A stretch of DNA of 6,262 nt from DATJBC01 sp035515515 (GTDB taxonomy: Bacteria > Actinomycetota > Acidimicrobiia > Acidimicrobiales > UBA8190), in NCBI GenBank assembly GCA_035515515.1, contig DATJBC010000079.1, positions 1 to 6,262 on the forward strand. Direction: 5' to 3'. This document shows positions 4,540-6,262 of the stretch, one piece after another. Both the position numbers and the translations under genes were made by a program. Position 1 is the stretch's first letter; the number at the start of each line of letters is the position of its first letter. The notes under the pieces were generated by a model. That model saw only the letters and a list, made by a program, of their open reading frames with translations. It was not told where the DNA came from and ran no database searches.

Positions 4540-6262
4540 ATGTCGATTATCTCCATTCCGATCGAGCGGCCGAGGCACGGAAGGCTCTACCAGAGGTTCT
4601 GGAAGCGTCAGCTGGCCAGCTACCCCGCCACGGCGCCCCGCATGGGGTACCTCGGCATCGTCGTGCTGGTCACGATCATCCTCTACTACCTCTACTACGT
4701 GGAGGGCGCCGTCACCCCGTTGATGCTGCCCTACTACCACATGTCGTTCCAGTACTTCCTCTACCTGCTGGTCGTGTCGAACGCCATCGGCGCGTTCACG
4801 GCCTTCATCGGCGGGCTGTCCGACAAGATCGGCCGTGCAAACCTGACCATCTTCGGCACGCTGACGGTGGGGCTGATCCAACTGGTGGGGGTCCCGAACA
4901 TCCACAGCCGGCTCGGGTTCGCCCTCGCCTACTGCGTCATCGGCTTCGTGGAGGGGATCATCCTCGTGTCCACACCGGCGCTCATCCGGGACTTCTCGCC
5001 CCAGATGGGACGGGCGTCGGCCATGGGGTTCTGGGCACTCGGGCCCACGGTCGGCTCGCTGGCGGCGAGCATGGTGGCCACCCGCACCCTCCAGCATCTG
5101 CAGCCGTGGCAGGACCAGTTCGTCATCTCGGGCGTCGTTTGCGTGGTTGTCGTCGCCATCGCCTTCTTTGGATTGCGCGAGCTCTCGCCGCAGCTTCGCG
5201 ACCAGCTCATGGTGTCGGAGAATGAACGTGCCCTGGTGGAGGCCCGTGCACGGGGCATCGACGTCGACAAGGCAACCGCCCACCCGCTTCGGTCCATGCT
5301 TCGCCCCGACCTTGTGGCGTCGTCGCTCGGCATCTCGTTGTTCCTGCTCATCTATTTCGCCTCCGTGAGCGTGCTCACCCTGTACTGGGTCGTGATCTTC
5401 AACCGGACCACCGCCGACGCCAATGGCATCAATACCTGGTACTGGGCCGTCGACGCCGTCATGCTGGTGCTGATCGGCATGCTGAGTGACCGGCTCAGGG
5501 TGCGCAAGCCGTTCATGCTCGTGGGGTCGTTGGCAGCGATCGCCGTGACGATGGGGATGATCGTGCAGGTGAGCCACCCCCACACCAGCTACTACGACAA
5601 CGTGACCATTGCCGTGCTCCTCGGGATGGCGATCGGCTGCGCCTACACCCCGTGGATGGCGAGCTACACCGAGCAGGTCGAAGCCCACAACCCGGCCCTG
5701 TCGGCCACCGGGCTGGCGGTGTGGGGCTGGATCCTGCGCATCGTGGTGGCGGGATCGTTCATCGTCCTGCCCATGGTGATCACGACGGCCTCACCCCTCG
5801 TCGACAACCAGGCCCCGGCCACGGCCCTCCAGACGCTTCAAGCCGCCCAGCCGTACGTGCCCGCCGCCGGCAACACGCATCCGGCCGCCGCCCCGCCCAG
5901 CGTCATCGCCGCGCTCCAAGCCATGAAGCCGGCCGGGCCCGGCCAGGCGTTGGCCGCCCTGCTCCAGAAGTACGGCACCTCCCACGACGTCATGGCCGCC
6001 ATGGCCGCCGTGCCCCCGGCCCTGAAGCTCCAGGTCGAGGGGTTGCTGGCGTTCTCCCCTCTGGCGACCACGATCCAGAACGGGGGCTCGGTCACCGCCG
6101 CGCAGATCAAGACCGTCGCGGCCAGCTCGCCCCAGCTGGCCGGGCTCCTGCGTGTCGAGCCGACCGTGCTCCGAGCCCAGAAGTCTGCCCCCGGCGAATG
6201 GAAGCGGTGGTGGTGGGTGTGCGCGCTGGGCCAGCTTGTCTTCGCCGGCCTCGTCTTCTTCA
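4540..6262 (+). CDS. MFS transporter with a large outer loop between TM11 and TM12 (3' end outside window)
   Basis: The frame runs 574 codons from ATG 4540 to the window edge without a stop. A basic N-terminal tail (residues 1-35) precedes TM1 (about 36-54). Motif A after TM2 reads GGLSDKIGRAN (91-101). The TM4-TM5 region carries LVSTPALIRDFSPQMGRASA (142-161), followed by a motif-C-like GFWALGPTVGSL. A charged central loop (about 213-258) contains LRELSPQLRDQLMVS. The second-half motif A copy is GMLSDRLRVRKP (313-324). TM11 ends near 412; an Ala/Pro-rich, partly helical insertion spans about 415-554, and TM12 starts at about 556 after KRWWW and is cut off. In a 12-TM fold with a cytoplasmic N terminus the insertion faces outward. 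The gene has full 12-TM logic, unlike the 14-TM neighbour. The substrate is not identifiable; metabolite transport is as possible as drug efflux. Confidence 0.9.
   Translation, partial: MSIISIPIERPRHGRLYQRFWKRQLASYPATAPRMGYLGIVVLVTIILYYLYYVEGAVTPLMLPYYHMSFQYFLYLLVVSNAIGAFTAFIGGLSDKIGRANLTIFGTLTVGLIQLVGVPNIHSRLGFALAYCVIGFVEGIILVSTPALIRDFSPQMGRASAMGFWALGPTVGSLAASMVATRTLQHLQPWQDQFVISGVVCVVVVAIAFFGLRELSPQLRDQLMVSENERALVEARARGIDVDKATAHPLRSMLRPDLVASSLGISLFLLIYFASVSVLTLYWVVIFNRTTADANGINTWYWAVDAVMLVLIGMLSDRLRVRKPFMLVGSLAAIAVTMGMIVQVSHPHTSYYDNVTIAVLLGMAIGCAYTPWMASYTEQVEAHNPALSATGLAVWGWILRIVVAGSFIVLPMVITTASPLVDNQAPATALQTLQAAQPYVPAAGNTHPAAAPPSVIAALQAMKPAGPGQALAALLQKYGTSHDVMAAMAAVPPALKLQVEGLLAFSPLATTIQNGGSVTAAQIKTVAASSPQLAGLLRVEPTVLRAQKSAPGEWKRWWWVCALGQLVFAGLVFF

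Noticed and set aside
1983..5225. Very long plus-strand open frame of 1080 codons spanning both transporters
   Set aside because: It runs out of frame through two clear MFS genes and their intergenic gap, and its translation is Arg/Pro/Gly-rich low complexity. It is open only because stops are rare in GC-rich out-of-phase frames.
4429..5688. Long minus-strand open frame of 419 codons antisense to the second transporter
   Set aside because: The translation is dominated by His/Asp/Gly/Arg, as expected for the reverse of hydrophobic codons. The plus-strand MFS motifs fully explain the region.

Overview
The window is high-GC throughout (strong G/C at third codon positions in every real gene), with GTG/TTG starts and membrane-protein styles typical of Actinomycetota. 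The transporter wording and the style of the decayed genes suggest an Acidimicrobiia-like lineage, but that is an impression from sequence style and not a computed placement.

Layout. (1) Positions 1-198 hold the last 65 codons of an unrecognised plus-strand gene. (2) Positions about 358-1354 carry no intact gene. They hold a run of recognisable but broken minus-strand coding remnants. In minus-strand transcription order these are the C-terminal tail of an FtsX/MacB-type ABC permease, a small membrane-anchored protein with a Tudor/SH3-like C-terminal domain that is split by an in-frame stop and a frameshift, and the C-terminal tail of a lipoprotein-like protein. (3) Positions about 1355-1782 are non-coding as far as I can see, with a perfect 10-bp GC stem-loop overlapped by an 11-bp direct repeat, and a small inverted repeat just ahead of the next gene. 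(4) Positions 1783-4278 encode an intact 831-residue protein: a complete 14-TM DHA2-type (EmrB/QacA) drug-efflux MFS transporter fused through a Pro/Arg-rich linker and a 15th TM segment to a roughly 240-residue extracytoplasmic domain with four cysteines. (5) Positions 4279-4539 form a 261-bp gap with a stem-loop just after the stop codon and a good ribosome binding site at its end. (6) Positions 4540-6262 encode a second, unrelated-looking MFS transporter, cut by the window end, with a roughly 140-residue Ala/Pro-rich loop inserted between predicted TM11 and TM12 on the outer face.

How the genes fit together. The two transporters are co-directional but probably separately transcribed, because a hairpin and their own translation signals lie between them. 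No regulator or substrate-defining enzyme is in the window, so neither substrate can be named. What stands out is two neighbouring MFS proteins that each carry extra outer-face mass, one as a C-terminal fusion and one as a loop insertion, next to a graveyard of decayed envelope-protein genes. I see no CRISPR array, tRNA, rRNA, transposase or integrase.
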